Origin: CAZVEV01 sp964625865
Lineage (GTDB): Bacteria > Planctomycetota > Phycisphaerae > SM23-33
Assembly (NCBI GenBank): GCA_964625865.1
Contig: CAZVEV010000048.1
Location: 1 to 28,667, forward strand
Reading direction: 5' to 3'
Length of the DNA: 28,667 nucleotides
Both the position numbers and the translations under genes were made by a program. Below the pieces are notes generated by a model. The model was not told where the DNA came from, did not search any database, and saw only the letters and a list, made by a program, of their open reading frames with translations. Positions 1-8,205 of this stretch are shown piece after piece (the stretch's first letter is position 1; each line of letters begins with the position of its first letter).

Positions 1-49
1 AGAGATCGGCCAAATAGCCCAAACCCCATTATTCAAAACTGACGGTACA

Positions 50-379
50 CTAGTCCCCGGTGACGATCATCGTGAACTTCGAGTAGATGCCCAGGAAGTT
101 CGTGTAGTGATAGTCGGCATGGTTGATCTTCGTGATCTTGCCGTCTTCCGCCGCCGCCTGGATGCTCGCGTCACCCCAGGCAAACAGGCTCAGCACCTGC
201 TCGGTCGACGCGCGCCCGGTCTTGCTCCCCAGCGGCTGGGCGTCGGCATCGGTGTCGATCGGCGCGCTGACGTCGCTGTAGATCAGCGCCACCGGTGGAA
301 TCACCGGCGCCTCGTAGGCCCCGCATCCGCCCAGAAGCACACACACACTCGTCACCGTCAGAACGGCTGCACATCTCAT
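50..379 (-). CDS. TRL-like lipoprotein
   Basis: Small secreted lipoprotein of about 109 residues. The N-terminus is hydrophobic and ends in a lipobox (LLGGC), so the mature protein should be anchored to a membrane by its Cys. The rest matches the TRL-like family: a segment of the type 'ALIYSDVSAPI', then 'GSKTGRAS', then 'AWGDASIQAAAEDGKITKI' and a C-terminal 'NFLGIYSKFTMIVTG'. The family's function is unknown. I chose the ATG at 379 because AAGGAG lies 6 nt upstream of it; the longer GTG start at 394 would place that Shine-Dalgarno sequence inside the gene. It begins 31 nt after the stop of the large CXXCH protein on the same strand, so the two are probably cotranscribed. Family call is from remembered motifs. 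Confidence 0.8.
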   Translation of the reverse strand: MRCAAVLTVTSVCVLLGGCGAYEAPVIPPVALIYSDVSAPIDTDADAQPLGSKTGRASTEQVLSLFAWGDASIQAAAEDGKITKINHADYHYTNFLGIYSKFTMIVTGD

Positions 380-410
380 GTCATTCTCCTTCACGTGTTG
401 GATGCCTGTC

Positions 411-3029
411 TCACTCGAGTGTCGGTCTGACGATTTCGCCGCGGAGTTGGGCCTGGCCGCCTTCCTTCTCGTAGACGCCGTAGAACGGCGAACAGGAGTC
501 CAGCCAGATCGTGATGCGGCGCATCTGGTCGGGCGAGAGCTTGACCTTGTAGTGGCCCTTAGTCAGCAAGGCGTAGAGCTTCGACGCGCGGGCGCCGAAC
601 TGGCCCGGCGTGGTGCGGTACCACTTGGGATCCGACCAGCTCTTGCCTCCGTAGTCGTAGAACCCGAACTTTGGCGCCAGGTTGATGTACGACGTGTAGT
701 ATTCGGTCTTGGGGTTCATGTAACTGCCCCTGGCCGTCCTGACGACCGTTGCGTCCAGGGGCAGCGTCCGCTTGGCCGGGTCCTTGTGGGCCTTGTTCTT
801 CTCGTGGCACTCAACGCAGTGCTTGTCGAGCACGGGCTGGACCAGGCGCGGATAGCTGAACGGGTTCGTGCCGTCCGGGCCCGGCGTGGGGCGCGAGGCC
901 GCTCGCTTCATCGCCCGCGTGTCGGTCTTCGCCGCCGCGGCGCCGTACTTGGGCTCGTGGCAGCCCTGGCACATCGTGCGTTCGCCCGGCTGGAAGTGCG
1001 TGCCCGACCGCATGGACGTCACGGCCAGCCCGTTTTCATCGAGAGCCTGGAAGAACAGTTCCTTCCGCGCCGGGACGATGAAGTGGGCGCTGCCATCCTT
1101 TTCGACCGGCACGGTGCCGATCACCGCGCGGGTCAGGTTGATCGAGTCCTTGGCTTGGGGGATCTGGCACCCGGTGGCGTGGGTCACGCGGGCCGAGGCG
1201 ACCGACAGCGGGAAGACCTGGTAGATCCGCAAGGCCGTGATCTTCGTGCCCTTGGGGAATGGCGTGCGGGTCTTGTAGACGTTCGCCACGCCGACGGTCG
1301 CCTCGTCGCCCGGCTTGTCGGCCAGGCGATTCGACATCTCCGGGATCACGGGGGGCTTGGGACGCACCGCCAGGGGGATCGGACTCTGACACGCGATGGA
1401 CGGGTCGCGATAGATCAGGTCCTTGTTGCCGAATGCGTCGACGAGGTAGATCCCGTACATGATGCCCGCAGGCCGGCCGCCCTTAGCCTCGTAAACGCAC
1501 AGGGCGTAGTTCTCATTCAGGGGCCAGGGCTGACCGTAGTGCATGGCCCCCCGCTGCGACTCGGGGAACCCCACGTCGGGCGTCATGCGCTTGACGGGTC
1601 CCATCGCGTCGTCGTCCTCGGCCCGCGGGTCGATGACCACAATCGAGCCGAAGGAGTGCCCGTGGTGCGGGGCGGCGACGGCGATGAACTTGTGTGACCC
1701 GGGAATCGCCCGAGCGTCGACTTCCATGTCAGGACGCTTCTGGCGGACGGAGTAGTTCCCGTGGACCGCGCGCGGGTCTCGCCCATCGGGCGTAGTGACC
1801 CACGGCATGTGCGCAGTGACGCCGTGACGGTCCACGTAGTCCCATCGCGTCCAGAGGATCATGCCGTCATGCGTCACACTGGGGTGCCATTCGTTCGTCT
1901 CGTGATACGAGATGCACTCGATGCCCGACCCGTCGGGCGCCATGTCGTACAGCGTGTATGTGGGGCAGACGCGGCCGCAGCGAAGGTACCCGCCCCGCCG
2001 CTCGCTGATGAAGGCAATCCGGCCGGACGGCATGAAGCAGGGGTCGAAGTCGTTCCACGTGCCGTCGGTAAGCATTCGCAGGTCCGACCCGTCGGCGTTG
2101 ACGCTGAAGACGTGGTAGCAGCGGCCCGGGGCCCAGTGTCCTCGCGTGGGGTCGGTGTGGAAGTCGTGTCCCATCCCCCCGCGCAGCTCGACGTAGGCAA
2201 AGGCAATCCGCTTGCCGTCGAACGACACGTCGGGCGAGAGGAACGAGCCGCCCTCGGTCTTCTCGCCGCTGGCGCCGCCCATGCCGTTGTAGCGGACCTT
2301 CCACTGTTGCTTGGGCCCGCCCGAGAGCTTCTGGCCCTTAAGCCGTCCGTTGGCGACGGTGGACTTGTCCAGCAGGCTGCGGATGCCCGGCTTGGCGCCG
2401 AACGGGTCGGTCAGAACGTACAGCCCCCCGCCGGGCTTCTGCGCCAGACCGTAATACTGGTCACACATGTGGTTGTAGCCCGGAAGGGCCCGCTTGAGGA
2501 TCAGGATCTCGTTGAAGTCCAGCAGCGGATTGGCAAAGGCGATGCGGCGGCGCACGTGACATACCGCGTCGAAGATCGCCCGCCGTCCCTTGGCATCCTT
2601 GACGTCCGTCTTGTCGGCCTTGGCGCGCAGGGTGGCCAACTCGGCTTTCGGCTCGGTCAGTTTCGGCGCTTTGGGCATAGCCGTGATGTCGGCCAGTAGC
2701 GATTCGGTGCGTCGCAGGATCACGTCCAGCGGGTCCCGGTCGGTATCCAGGATCATCGCCTCTTTGCGGAACGTCTCCGCCGCGAACGCCTTGAACTGCG
2801 CTCGCTTCTTCAGATCGGCGGTCAAGGCGGCAAACCGCCTGCTTTCCTCGCCCTCGGGATACGCCGCACCCGTAGGCGCCGGTCCGATCCACGCGTCGGC
2901 TCCGACAGCGGCCGAAGCCGACCCGCACAGTGCCGCGACCACAACCACCAGCAACGCCGCAACCCCGCACACCCGCCCGGCCGCATGATTGCTTCTGAAC
3001 TCACTCGAACTGATCGGGACACTTGCCAT
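411..3029 (-). CDS. secreted hydrazine-synthase-alpha-like protein with two CXXCH haem motifs
   Basis: About 872 residues with a long Sec-type signal (hydrophobic run VCGVAALLVVVVAAL near residue 25). Residues roughly 265-400 contain TolB/PD40-like propeller repeats (phrases such as 'HVFSVNADGSDLRMLTDG' and 'GRIAFISERRGG'). The C-terminal third carries CQGCH (about residue 687) and CVECH (about residue 737), both able to bind c-type haem. This layout is that of the large 'hydrazine synthase alpha subunit-like' family of Planctomycetes, Lentisphaerae and Verrucomicrobia. Most members are not hydrazine synthases and their substrate is unknown. The ATG at 3029 has an AAAGAGG Shine-Dalgarno and places the signal peptide at the N-terminus; an in-frame ATG at 3077 adds 16 residues and is less likely. 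Divergent from the TlpA-like gene. Confidence 0.85.
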   Translation of the reverse strand: MASVPISSSEFRSNHAAGRVCGVAALLVVVVAALCGSASAAVGADAWIGPAPTGAAYPEGEESRRFAALTADLKKRAQFKAFAAETFRKEAMILDTDRDPLDVILRRTESLLADITAMPKAPKLTEPKAELATLRAKADKTDVKDAKGRRAIFDAVCHVRRRIAFANPLLDFNEILILKRALPGYNHMCDQYYGLAQKPGGGLYVLTDPFGAKPGIRSLLDKSTVANGRLKGQKLSGGPKQQWKVRYNGMGGASGEKTEGGSFLSPDVSFDGKRIAFAYVELRGGMGHDFHTDPTRGHWAPGRCYHVFSVNADGSDLRMLTDGTWNDFDPCFMPSGRIAFISERRGGYLRCGRVCPTYTLYDMAPDGSGIECISYHETNEWHPSVTHDGMILWTRWDYVDRHGVTAHMPWVTTPDGRDPRAVHGNYSVRQKRPDMEVDARAIPGSHKFIAVAAPHHGHSFGSIVVIDPRAEDDDAMGPVKRMTPDVGFPESQRGAMHYGQPWPLNENYALCVYEAKGGRPAGIMYGIYLVDAFGNKDLIYRDPSIACQSPIPLAVRPKPPVIPEMSNRLADKPGDEATVGVANVYKTRTPFPKGTKITALRIYQVFPLSVASARVTHATGCQIPQAKDSINLTRAVIGTVPVEKDGSAHFIVPARKELFFQALDENGLAVTSMRSGTHFQPGERTMCQGCHEPKYGAAAAKTDTRAMKRAASRPTPGPDGTNPFSYPRLVQPVLDKHCVECHEKNKAHKDPAKRTLPLDATVVRTARGSYMNPKTEYYTSYINLAPKFGFYDYGGKSWSDPKWYRTTPGQFGARASKLYALLTKGHYKVKLSPDQMRRITIWLDSCSPFYGVYEKEGGQAQLRGEIVRPTLE

Positions 3030-3176
3030 TGGTGGGCCTCTTTCTCTCTCGCACGCCAGCAACCATCGCCGCGGCATGAACGATCTAACACCGCGCGGTC
3101 TTCGGTTTTCGATTGATGTACCACTCTACCACGGGCCTCGTTCGACGACAAGACGACTGAGGCGGCGAAAGACTTC

Positions 3177-3205
3177 TTCACCCGGGCGGGCGTCCCTGCT
3201 ATGCT
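3177..3205 (+). promoter_or_regulatory. candidate sigma-70 promoter for the TlpA-like gene
   Basis: TTCACC, a 17-nt spacer and TATGCT (preceded by TGC, an extended -10) lie in the 235-nt divergent gap, about 60 nt before the start codon. The -35 match is weak, so this is only a candidate. Confidence 0.35.
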
Positions 3206-3264
3206 CCGGAGTTGGTGAGATATCAGACCCGCGCGGAAACGTGTGAGATGCGAAAGGACATACC

Positions 3265-4026
3265 ATGGGTATCAGGCTTCTGACAGGCACGGCGGCGATG
3301 GCGGTGATACTGGCTTCGGTTGGCGGGCTGACCGGGTGCGGCCTGTCGCCTGCCAAGGGACCGACCGCGGGCGGCGAGACAACCAAGCCGGCTGTGGCGG
3401 ACAAGACGGCGACCGGCGGCGGCGAGGCGCCGTGCCCGACCGGCGGGGAGGTGGCTGTCAAGACCCCGGCGCCTGACGGGAGCGCCCCGTGCCCGACCGG
3501 ACCCGACGCCGATTCGCCCGCCAGGAAAGACGACAAGCCGCCGGCGTTCAAGGAAGGCAAGCGACTGTGGGCCAACTCGTTCCTGTGGGCCGAGGCGCCC
3601 AAGCTGGAGGTCGAGAAGTGGCTCTCGGACAAGCCCGAGACCAAGGGCAAGTACGTGCTGCTGGAGTTCTGGGCCACCTGGTGCGGGCCCTGCCGCCGGT
3701 CGATCCCCCTCCTGAACACGTTCCACCGCAAGTACAAGGATGAACTGGTGGTCATCGGCATCTCCGACGAGACCGAAGCCGACGTGCGGAAGCTCAAGAG
3801 CCCGCAGATCGAGTACTACAGCGCCATCGACACCAAGGCGCGGACCAAGAAGGCCGTCGGCGTCTGGGGCATTCCCCACGTGCTGATTATCGAGCCCGGC
3901 GGGGCCGTGATCTGGCAGGGCTTCCCCCTGCTCAAGGACTACGAACTGACCGAAGAGACCATCGAGAAGATCCTCGCCATCGGCAGGAAGATCAAGGCCG
4001 CCGAAGCCGCCAAGAAACAGAAGTAG
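3265..4026 (+). CDS. TlpA-like thioredoxin-fold lipoprotein
   Basis: 253 residues. A signal peptide ends in a lipobox with Cys25 (GLTGC). Residues 26-95 are a Pro/Gly/Lys-rich linker containing two copies of APCPTG (55-60 and 74-79). The C-terminal half is a thioredoxin domain with the redox motif WCGPC (Cys140/Cys143) and the cis-Pro segment 'GVWGIPHVLIIEPGG'. Family members act outside the cytoplasm as thiol-disulfide reductases, often in cytochrome c maturation. The divergent CXXCH protein would be a plausible client, but that is inference from position. AAAGGA lies 7 nt before the ATG. The Lys/Ala-rich end 'KIKAAEAAKKQK' is probably disordered. The two extra linker cysteines are unusual for a TlpA protein. 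Confidence 0.88.
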   Translation: MGIRLLTGTAAMAVILASVGGLTGCGLSPAKGPTAGGETTKPAVADKTATGGGEAPCPTGGEVAVKTPAPDGSAPCPTGPDADSPARKDDKPPAFKEGKRLWANSFLWAEAPKLEVEKWLSDKPETKGKYVLLEFWATWCGPCRRSIPLLNTFHRKYKDELVVIGISDETEADVRKLKSPQIEYYSAIDTKARTKKAVGVWGIPHVLIIEPGGAVIWQGFPLLKDYELTEETIEKILAIGRKIKAAEAAKKQK

Positions 4027-4030
4027 TCGG

Positions 4031-4131
4031 CCGGTGCCACGGTCCTACGCGCAGCGGAGGGCCGTGCGGCGTATAACCGTATGCCGGTGATCGGCACGGC
4101 CCTCCGCGGCGCGGAGGACCGTGGCATCCGG
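4031..4131. repeat. long inverted repeat (intergenic hairpin)
   Basis: The arms at 4031-4067 and 4094-4131 are complementary over about 36 nt with only a few mismatches. The loop itself contains a smaller GGC(G)TATA / TATGCC stem. It starts 5 nt after the TlpA-like stop and ends just before the Shine-Dalgarno of the next gene. No T-tract follows, so it is not a classic terminator; it may be a dispersed palindromic element or a transcript-end stabiliser. Confidence 0.75.
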
Positions 4132-4143
4132 TGGAGAGACGCG

Positions 4144-4482
4144 ATGCTTGTAGTGCTGAACCTGTTCGACATCATCCCCGGCCGGGAGAAGGACTACGCC
4201 GAGTATCTTCGCCGGGTCCAGCCGATCCTGAAGCGCTACGGCGCCGAAGTGCTCCAGTACGGTCGGACGCGAATGGTCTTCATGGGCGACTGCACGCAGG
4301 AGTATTGCGGGCTGGTGGCCTACCCGGACGCCAAGAGCCTGGGCAAGTTCTCGCGCGACGCGGAGTTCAAGGCCATCCGCCCCCTCCGCGACGACTCGAC
4401 GACAAGCTACGTGCTGGCCGTCATCGATTGCTTCGAGACGCTCGACGATGCGATCGAATACCTCGACCAGGTCGGCGACTGA
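4144..4482 (+). CDS. DUF1330-like small protein
   Basis: 112 residues with the layout of a DUF1330 / dimeric alpha-beta barrel protein: 'LNLFDIIPGREKDYAEYLRRVQPILKRYGAEVL' as first strand and helix, then 'EYCGLVAYPDAKSLGKF' and 'FKAIRPLRDDST'. Members are small cytoplasmic proteins of unknown or varied enzymatic role. The ATG at 4144 follows GGAGAG with a 5-nt gap. An in-frame ATG at 4081 is rejected because its extra 21 codons fall inside the right arm of the inverted repeat. It ends 94 nt before ilvD. Family assignment is by pattern and moderately sure. Confidence 0.7.
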   Translation: MLVVLNLFDIIPGREKDYAEYLRRVQPILKRYGAEVLQYGRTRMVFMGDCTQEYCGLVAYPDAKSLGKFSRDAEFKAIRPLRDDSTTSYVLAVIDCFETLDDAIEYLDQVGD

Positions 4483-4494
4483 CGCCGATTTCAG

Positions 4495-4523
4495 TTTTCC
4501 CCGCCGCGGGGCGATGCTATCAT
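4495..4523 (+). promoter_or_regulatory. weak candidate promoter for ilvD
   Basis: TGCTATCAT forms an extended -10 at 4515-4523 with a poor -35 (TTTTCC) 17 nt upstream. A short GC-rich palindrome (CCCCGCCGCGGGG) lies inside the spacer. Confidence 0.25.
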
Positions 4524-4576
4524 CCTCTGACACCCCGGCCCGGACCGGGCCGACTACACCTTCGGGAGAACCCGTT

Positions 4577-6448
4577 ATGCGCAGCGACAACGTGAAGAAA
4601 GGCGACGAGCGAGGCCCGCACCGCAGCCTGATGAAAGCCACCGGCATGACCGATGCGGACATCCGCAGGCCGTTTATCGGCATCGTCAACAGCTACACCG
4701 ACATCATCCCCGGCCACGTCCACCTCAACGCGGTGGCCGACTACGTCAAGGACCAGGTCCGCGCCGCGGGCGGCACGCCGATCGAGTTCAACACGATCGG
4801 CATCTGCGACGGGATCGCGATGGGCCACTACGGGATGAAGTACTCGCTGGCCTCCCGCGAGTTGATTGCCGACTGCGTCGAGTCGATGGCCGAGGCCCAC
4901 CAGTTCGACGCGCTGATCTGCCTGCCGAACTGCGACAAGATCGTTCCGGGCATGTTCATGGCCGCGCTGCGTCTCAACATCCCGACGATCTTCGTCTCGG
5001 GCGGTCCGATGGAAGCCGGGCGCGTGGCGGGCTGCGACGTGGACCTGATCGACCAGTTCTACGCCGTCGCCCAACTCAAGACCGGCGCGATGAGCCGCAG
5101 GAAGGTCAAGCAGTTCGAGGACAACACGTGCCCGACGTGCGGCTCGTGCAGCGGCATGTTCACGGCCAACAGCATGAACTGTCTGTCCGAAGCCGTCGGG
5201 ATGGCCCTGCCGGGCAACGGGACGACGCTGGCGACCAGCCCGGTGCGGATGGACCTGTGCAAGAGAGCCTCCCAGCGGATCGTCGCGATGGCCAAGGGCT
5301 GGGCCCGCGCCGGATGCAAGCGAACCTACCCGCTCCTGCCGCGGCGGATCATGACCAAGAAGGCCTTCGAGAACGCCTTTGCCCTGGACATGGCGATGGG
5401 CGGCTCGACCAACACGGTGCTTCACCTGCTGGCGATGGCCAACGAAGCCGGCGTGACGTTCACCCTCACGGACATCCAGCGCGTCGCGCGCCGCACGCCG
5501 AATATCTGTCGCGTCGCGCCATCCTCGACGCCCGAGGGCCGCATCTACCACATGCAGGACGTCCACCGCGCCGGCGGGATCACGACGATTCTGGGTCAAC
5601 TGCTCACCGACAAGCCGTCGACCGTCCACGGCGAGTGCATGACCGTCACGGGCAAGACGCTGGCGCAGAACATCAAGGCGTTCTCGCTGCGGAGCAAGAC
5701 CCTCTGCCCGGCGGGCAAGAAGATGTACCGCGAGGGCTGGAAGGCCACCGGACGCAGCGTGGAAGACGTCAGGGCGATGTATCGCGGCGCCAGGCCCGCC
5801 AAGCTGCCGGCGCTGAACACCGGGCGACTCAGCGCCAAAGACGTCATCCGCCCGCTGGACAAGGCCTTCACGGCCAAGGGAGGCCTGTGCGTGCTGTACG
5901 GCAACATTGCCACCGGCGGCTCGGTGGTCAAGCTGGCCGGCGTGGACCCGTCGATGTACACGCACAGCGGCCCGGCAGTGATCTTCGAAGGACAGGACGC
6001 CGCCTGCGCAGGCATCCTCGGCGGGAAGGTCGCCGCGGGCGACGTGGTGGTCATCCGCAACGAAGGCCCCCGCGGCGGGCCCGGCATGCAGGAGATGCTC
6101 GCGCCGACCAGCTACATCAAGGGCATGGGGCTTGGCGAGAAGTGCGCGCTGATCACCGACGGCCGCTTCAGCGGCGGAACCGCCGGCGCGTGCATCGGGC
6201 ACATCAGCCCCGAAGCCGCCGCCGGTGGCGAGATCGGCCTGCTGAAGGACGGCGACATCATCACCATCGACATCCCGGGCGGCACGATCAACGCGAAGGT
6301 CTCGAAAGCCGAGTTCGCCCGCCGACGCAAAGCGTACATGCCGCGGCCCGCCCCCATCCAGCACGGCGCCCTGGGCCGATACGCCCAGCACGCCACCAGC
6401 GCCGACACCGGCGCCGTCCTCGACTGGCCCGGAAAGCCCATGGCGTAG
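4577..6448 (+). CDS. ilvD: dihydroxy-acid dehydratase, [4Fe-4S] E. coli-like type
   Basis: 623 residues, close to the 616 of E. coli IlvD. It dehydrates 2,3-dihydroxy-3-methyl acids to 2-keto acids in valine, leucine and isoleucine synthesis, in the cytoplasm. Visible landmarks are 'NTIGICDGIAMGHYGMKYSL', the signature NCDKIVPG (Cys119), 'CPTCGSCSGMFTANSMNCL' around residue 185, and the C-terminal 'ITDGRFSGGTAGACIGHISPEAA'. Where plant and mycobacterial [2Fe-2S] enzymes have TPCN, this protein has IPGHVHL, as in the E. coli enzyme with its oxygen-labile [4Fe-4S] cluster. The ATG at 4577 follows GGGAGAA. The in-frame start at 4448 would overlap the upstream gene and lacks homology. No other ilv or leu gene lies in the window. 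Confidence 0.96.
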   Translation: MRSDNVKKGDERGPHRSLMKATGMTDADIRRPFIGIVNSYTDIIPGHVHLNAVADYVKDQVRAAGGTPIEFNTIGICDGIAMGHYGMKYSLASRELIADCVESMAEAHQFDALICLPNCDKIVPGMFMAALRLNIPTIFVSGGPMEAGRVAGCDVDLIDQFYAVAQLKTGAMSRRKVKQFEDNTCPTCGSCSGMFTANSMNCLSEAVGMALPGNGTTLATSPVRMDLCKRASQRIVAMAKGWARAGCKRTYPLLPRRIMTKKAFENAFALDMAMGGSTNTVLHLLAMANEAGVTFTLTDIQRVARRTPNICRVAPSSTPEGRIYHMQDVHRAGGITTILGQLLTDKPSTVHGECMTVTGKTLAQNIKAFSLRSKTLCPAGKKMYREGWKATGRSVEDVRAMYRGARPAKLPALNTGRLSAKDVIRPLDKAFTAKGGLCVLYGNIATGGSVVKLAGVDPSMYTHSGPAVIFEGQDAACAGILGGKVAAGDVVVIRNEGPRGGPGMQEMLAPTSYIKGMGLGEKCALITDGRFSGGTAGACIGHISPEAAAGGEIGLLKDGDIITIDIPGGTINAKVSKAEFARRRKAYMPRPAPIQHGALGRYAQHATSADTGAVLDWPGKPMA

Positions 6449-6470
6449 AGGAAACGACAGCGGGTGGGAC

Positions 6471-7325
6471 ATGAGTGAAGCCGACAACGTCGCAGGGTCT
6501 GATGACCTCACGCCTCGCCCGCCATGGGGCAGCTTCCGGCGCAGGCTCGAGTGGGTGTTCCAGGTCGGTCTGCCCGACGACGAGGTCCGGGCCACAACGA
6601 CGGCTGGGGAGTTGTACGACATCATCATTCGAGAGCTTGAGATCGCCTACGAGACGGACGACGAATCGGCAAACAGGTCACTGACTGCGGTGGCAGCCGA
6701 TCGTCTCCAGGGCGCCCTGGAGATTCTGTTCGACATCCCACCGAGGCAGGTGACGCCCGAAGCCGAAATGGACGACCTCATCCCGTCCCGTCGGCGGGAG
6801 CGGGCATGGCGTGAGTTGGGCGAGGAGATGGACCTCCGCCTGCCGGAGATCGTCATCTCCGACGAAGTAGCCAGCAGGAGCGGGGCCTTCTTCCGCCGGG
6901 CGTTCCAGACCTTCGTAGCATCGTTACTCGTCGGTCTCTGCGCCGCACTGGCCCCCTCCACTATTCCCGGCAGGATACTGGCAGTTCTGGCGGCCTGTGG
7001 ATTCATAGGATCGCTGGTGCTGTTCGCCGCGAGCACGTTCGGCAATCGGTATAGCATCCCGCCCTCTTGTCGTACCGTGGGGCAGACCGTCATGCTGCTT
7101 GTGCGAACAAACCCTGTCCTGCTGGGCTGGGGAAGGCTCACCAGCCGGGAGATGTGGCAAGTCTTCCAGGAAACTCTGGCCGACAGATTCGATCTGCCCG
7201 TCGAGGAAGTCACCCGGGAGTTGGAAACGGCCCCTGCCCTGTTTGAGTCCGAGTTCCCTGAAGAGCTATCCGGTGCCCCCTACTGGGTGATGAGCGAGTA
7301 CCTCAGACGTACAGAACGCCCATAG
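6471..7325 (+). CDS. unknown protein with two membrane helices
   Basis: 284 residues, not recognised. The N-terminal ~145 residues are acidic and soluble. Two hydrophobic segments follow ('FVASLLVGLCAALAPSTI' and 'ILAVLAACGFIGSLVLFAAS', about residues 150-190), then a soluble C-terminal part. Both flanks contain a phrase that recalls acyl-carrier-like or regulatory helical modules: 'RAWRELGEEMDLRLPE' before the membrane and 'MWQVFQETLADRFDLPVEEVTREL' after it. Similar two-helix proteins of unknown role occur in planctomycetes. It starts 22 nt after ilvD with a poor ribosome-binding site (GGTGGG). It ends 5 nt before a strong hairpin, so transcription from ilvD may end there. Confidence 0.7.
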   Translation: MSEADNVAGSDDLTPRPPWGSFRRRLEWVFQVGLPDDEVRATTTAGELYDIIIRELEIAYETDDESANRSLTAVAADRLQGALEILFDIPPRQVTPEAEMDDLIPSRRRERAWRELGEEMDLRLPEIVISDEVASRSGAFFRRAFQTFVASLLVGLCAALAPSTIPGRILAVLAACGFIGSLVLFAASTFGNRYSIPPSCRTVGQTVMLLVRTNPVLLGWGRLTSREMWQVFQETLADRFDLPVEEVTRELETAPALFESEFPEELSGAPYWVMSEYLRRTERP

Positions 7326-7330
7326 CTGCT

Positions 7331-7394
7331 CGTGGCCGCGTTTTCTCGCGCAGGATACCCCGACCCCGCCTGATCGCGAGAAAACGCGGCCACG
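7331..7394. terminator. perfect 20-bp inverted repeat after the membrane protein gene
   Basis: The arms 7331-7350 and 7375-7394 are perfect reverse complements (CGTGGCCGCGTTTTCTCGCG and partner) around a 24-nt loop. It starts 5 nt after a stop codon. There is no T-run after it, so it is either a factor-dependent terminator / 3' end stabiliser or a dispersed palindrome. The 127 nt from here to the next start hold no gene that I can support. Confidence 0.7.
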
Positions 7395-7521
7395 GGCGTC
7401 CATGGGCGGCCTCGACGCTCTGGCCGGCATATCCTGCAGGGGCGGGACGGCCCTTGTCTTGTCGCGGCCTGGCGGAGATAATGATTGGGGGCCGGGTCCG
7501 TCGGTTGTCGAAGGAGTCATT

Positions 7522-7812
7522 GTGGGCATTGACGAGATATTGCGACCGAAGCGTCAAGCGATACTTCGTGCCGCTTCCGAGCGCGGGGCGCGGCGCATCC
7601 GCGTATTTGGCTCAGTTGCACGAGGGGAGGCTGACGAGGACAGCGACATCGACTTCCTTGTCGACATGGAGCCCGGCCGCAGCGGATTTGACCTAAGCGG
7701 TCTGCTGGCGGACCTCCAGGACCTTCTCGGGCCGAAAGTAGACATCGTGGCCGAAGGAGGGCTTCACTGGTACATCCGCGACCGCATCCTGCAAGAGGCC
7801 AAGGCACTGTGA
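7522..7812 (+). CDS. mntA: MntA-type nucleotidyltransferase antitoxin
   Basis: 96 residues. A minimal nucleotidyltransferase with the complete GSX10DXD motif (Gly30, Ser31, Asp42, Asp44) and a later third acidic position in 'PKVDIVAE'. MntA antitoxins inactivate their partner HepT by attaching AMP to a Tyr in its active site. I chose the GTG at 7522 because AAGGAG sits 5 nt upstream; an upstream ATG at 7402 would add 40 residues without family support. The stop overlaps the GTG start of hepT by 4 nt (GTGA), as is usual for this operon. Stand-alone minimal nucleotidyltransferases of other function exist, but the partner makes this call secure. Confidence 0.92.
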   Translation: MGIDEILRPKRQAILRAASERGARRIRVFGSVARGEADEDSDIDFLVDMEPGRSGFDLSGLLADLQDLLGPKVDIVAEGGLHWYIRDRILQEAKAL

Positions 7813-8153
7813 AAGACGACAGGCTGTATCTGATCCACATCAGCGAGTGCATCGCCCGCATTCAGCGGTACGTTGCCGCCGGGCGGGATGAGTTTCTCGC
7901 TTCGTCGCTCATTCAGGACGCGACCCTGCGGAACCTGCAGATCCTGACCGAATCCACTCAACGCCTGTCCGAGCAGGTCAAACGCACGCACGGAGACGTT
8001 GACTGGAAGGGCATTGCCGCATTCCGCAATGTCGTCGTACACGATTACCTGGGGTTGGACATGGAGCAGGTGTGGCAGATCGTCTGCCGCGACTTGCCCG
8101 TCCTGCTGGAGACGGTCGAAGGCCTGCTGGCCGAACCGTTCGACAACGACTGA
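7809..8153 (+). CDS. hepT: HepT toxin (HEPN ribonuclease, DUF86)
   Basis: 114 residues, all-helical HEPN fold. The active-site motif RX4HXY is intact: Arg73-N-V-V-V-His78-D-Tyr80. Arg and His cleave RNA, and the Tyr is the residue that MntA modifies. The start is GTG, overlapping the mntA stop, which couples translation and keeps toxin level tied to antitoxin. The pair sits on the chromosome next to another HEPN-related gene on the same strand. No frameshift or missing residue is seen, so it is probably functional. Confidence 0.92.
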   Translation: MKDDRLYLIHISECIARIQRYVAAGRDEFLASSLIQDATLRNLQILTESTQRLSEQVKRTHGDVDWKGIAAFRNVVVHDYLGLDMEQVWQIVCRDLPVLLETVEGLLAEPFDND

Positions 8154-8205
8154 CGGCCATCGGCATGGCCACGCGTCGGCTCACTGTCTGGCTGAGGAAA
8201 CGCGT

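Noticed and set aside
378..2699. Long plus-strand open frames opposite the two-haem protein gene
   Set aside because: Shadows of the minus-strand gene; composition is typical of antisense translation and no ribosome-binding site or domain is seen.
411..3029. Genuine hydrazine synthase alpha subunit of anammox bacteria
   Set aside because: The family-level similarity is shared by many non-anammox planctomycetes, and no beta/gamma subunit or anammox genes are adjacent.
4520..6628. 702-codon minus-strand open frame opposite ilvD
   Set aside because: Antisense shadow in GC-rich DNA, rich in Arg, Ala, Gly and Asp with no domain; ilvD on the plus strand is unmistakable.
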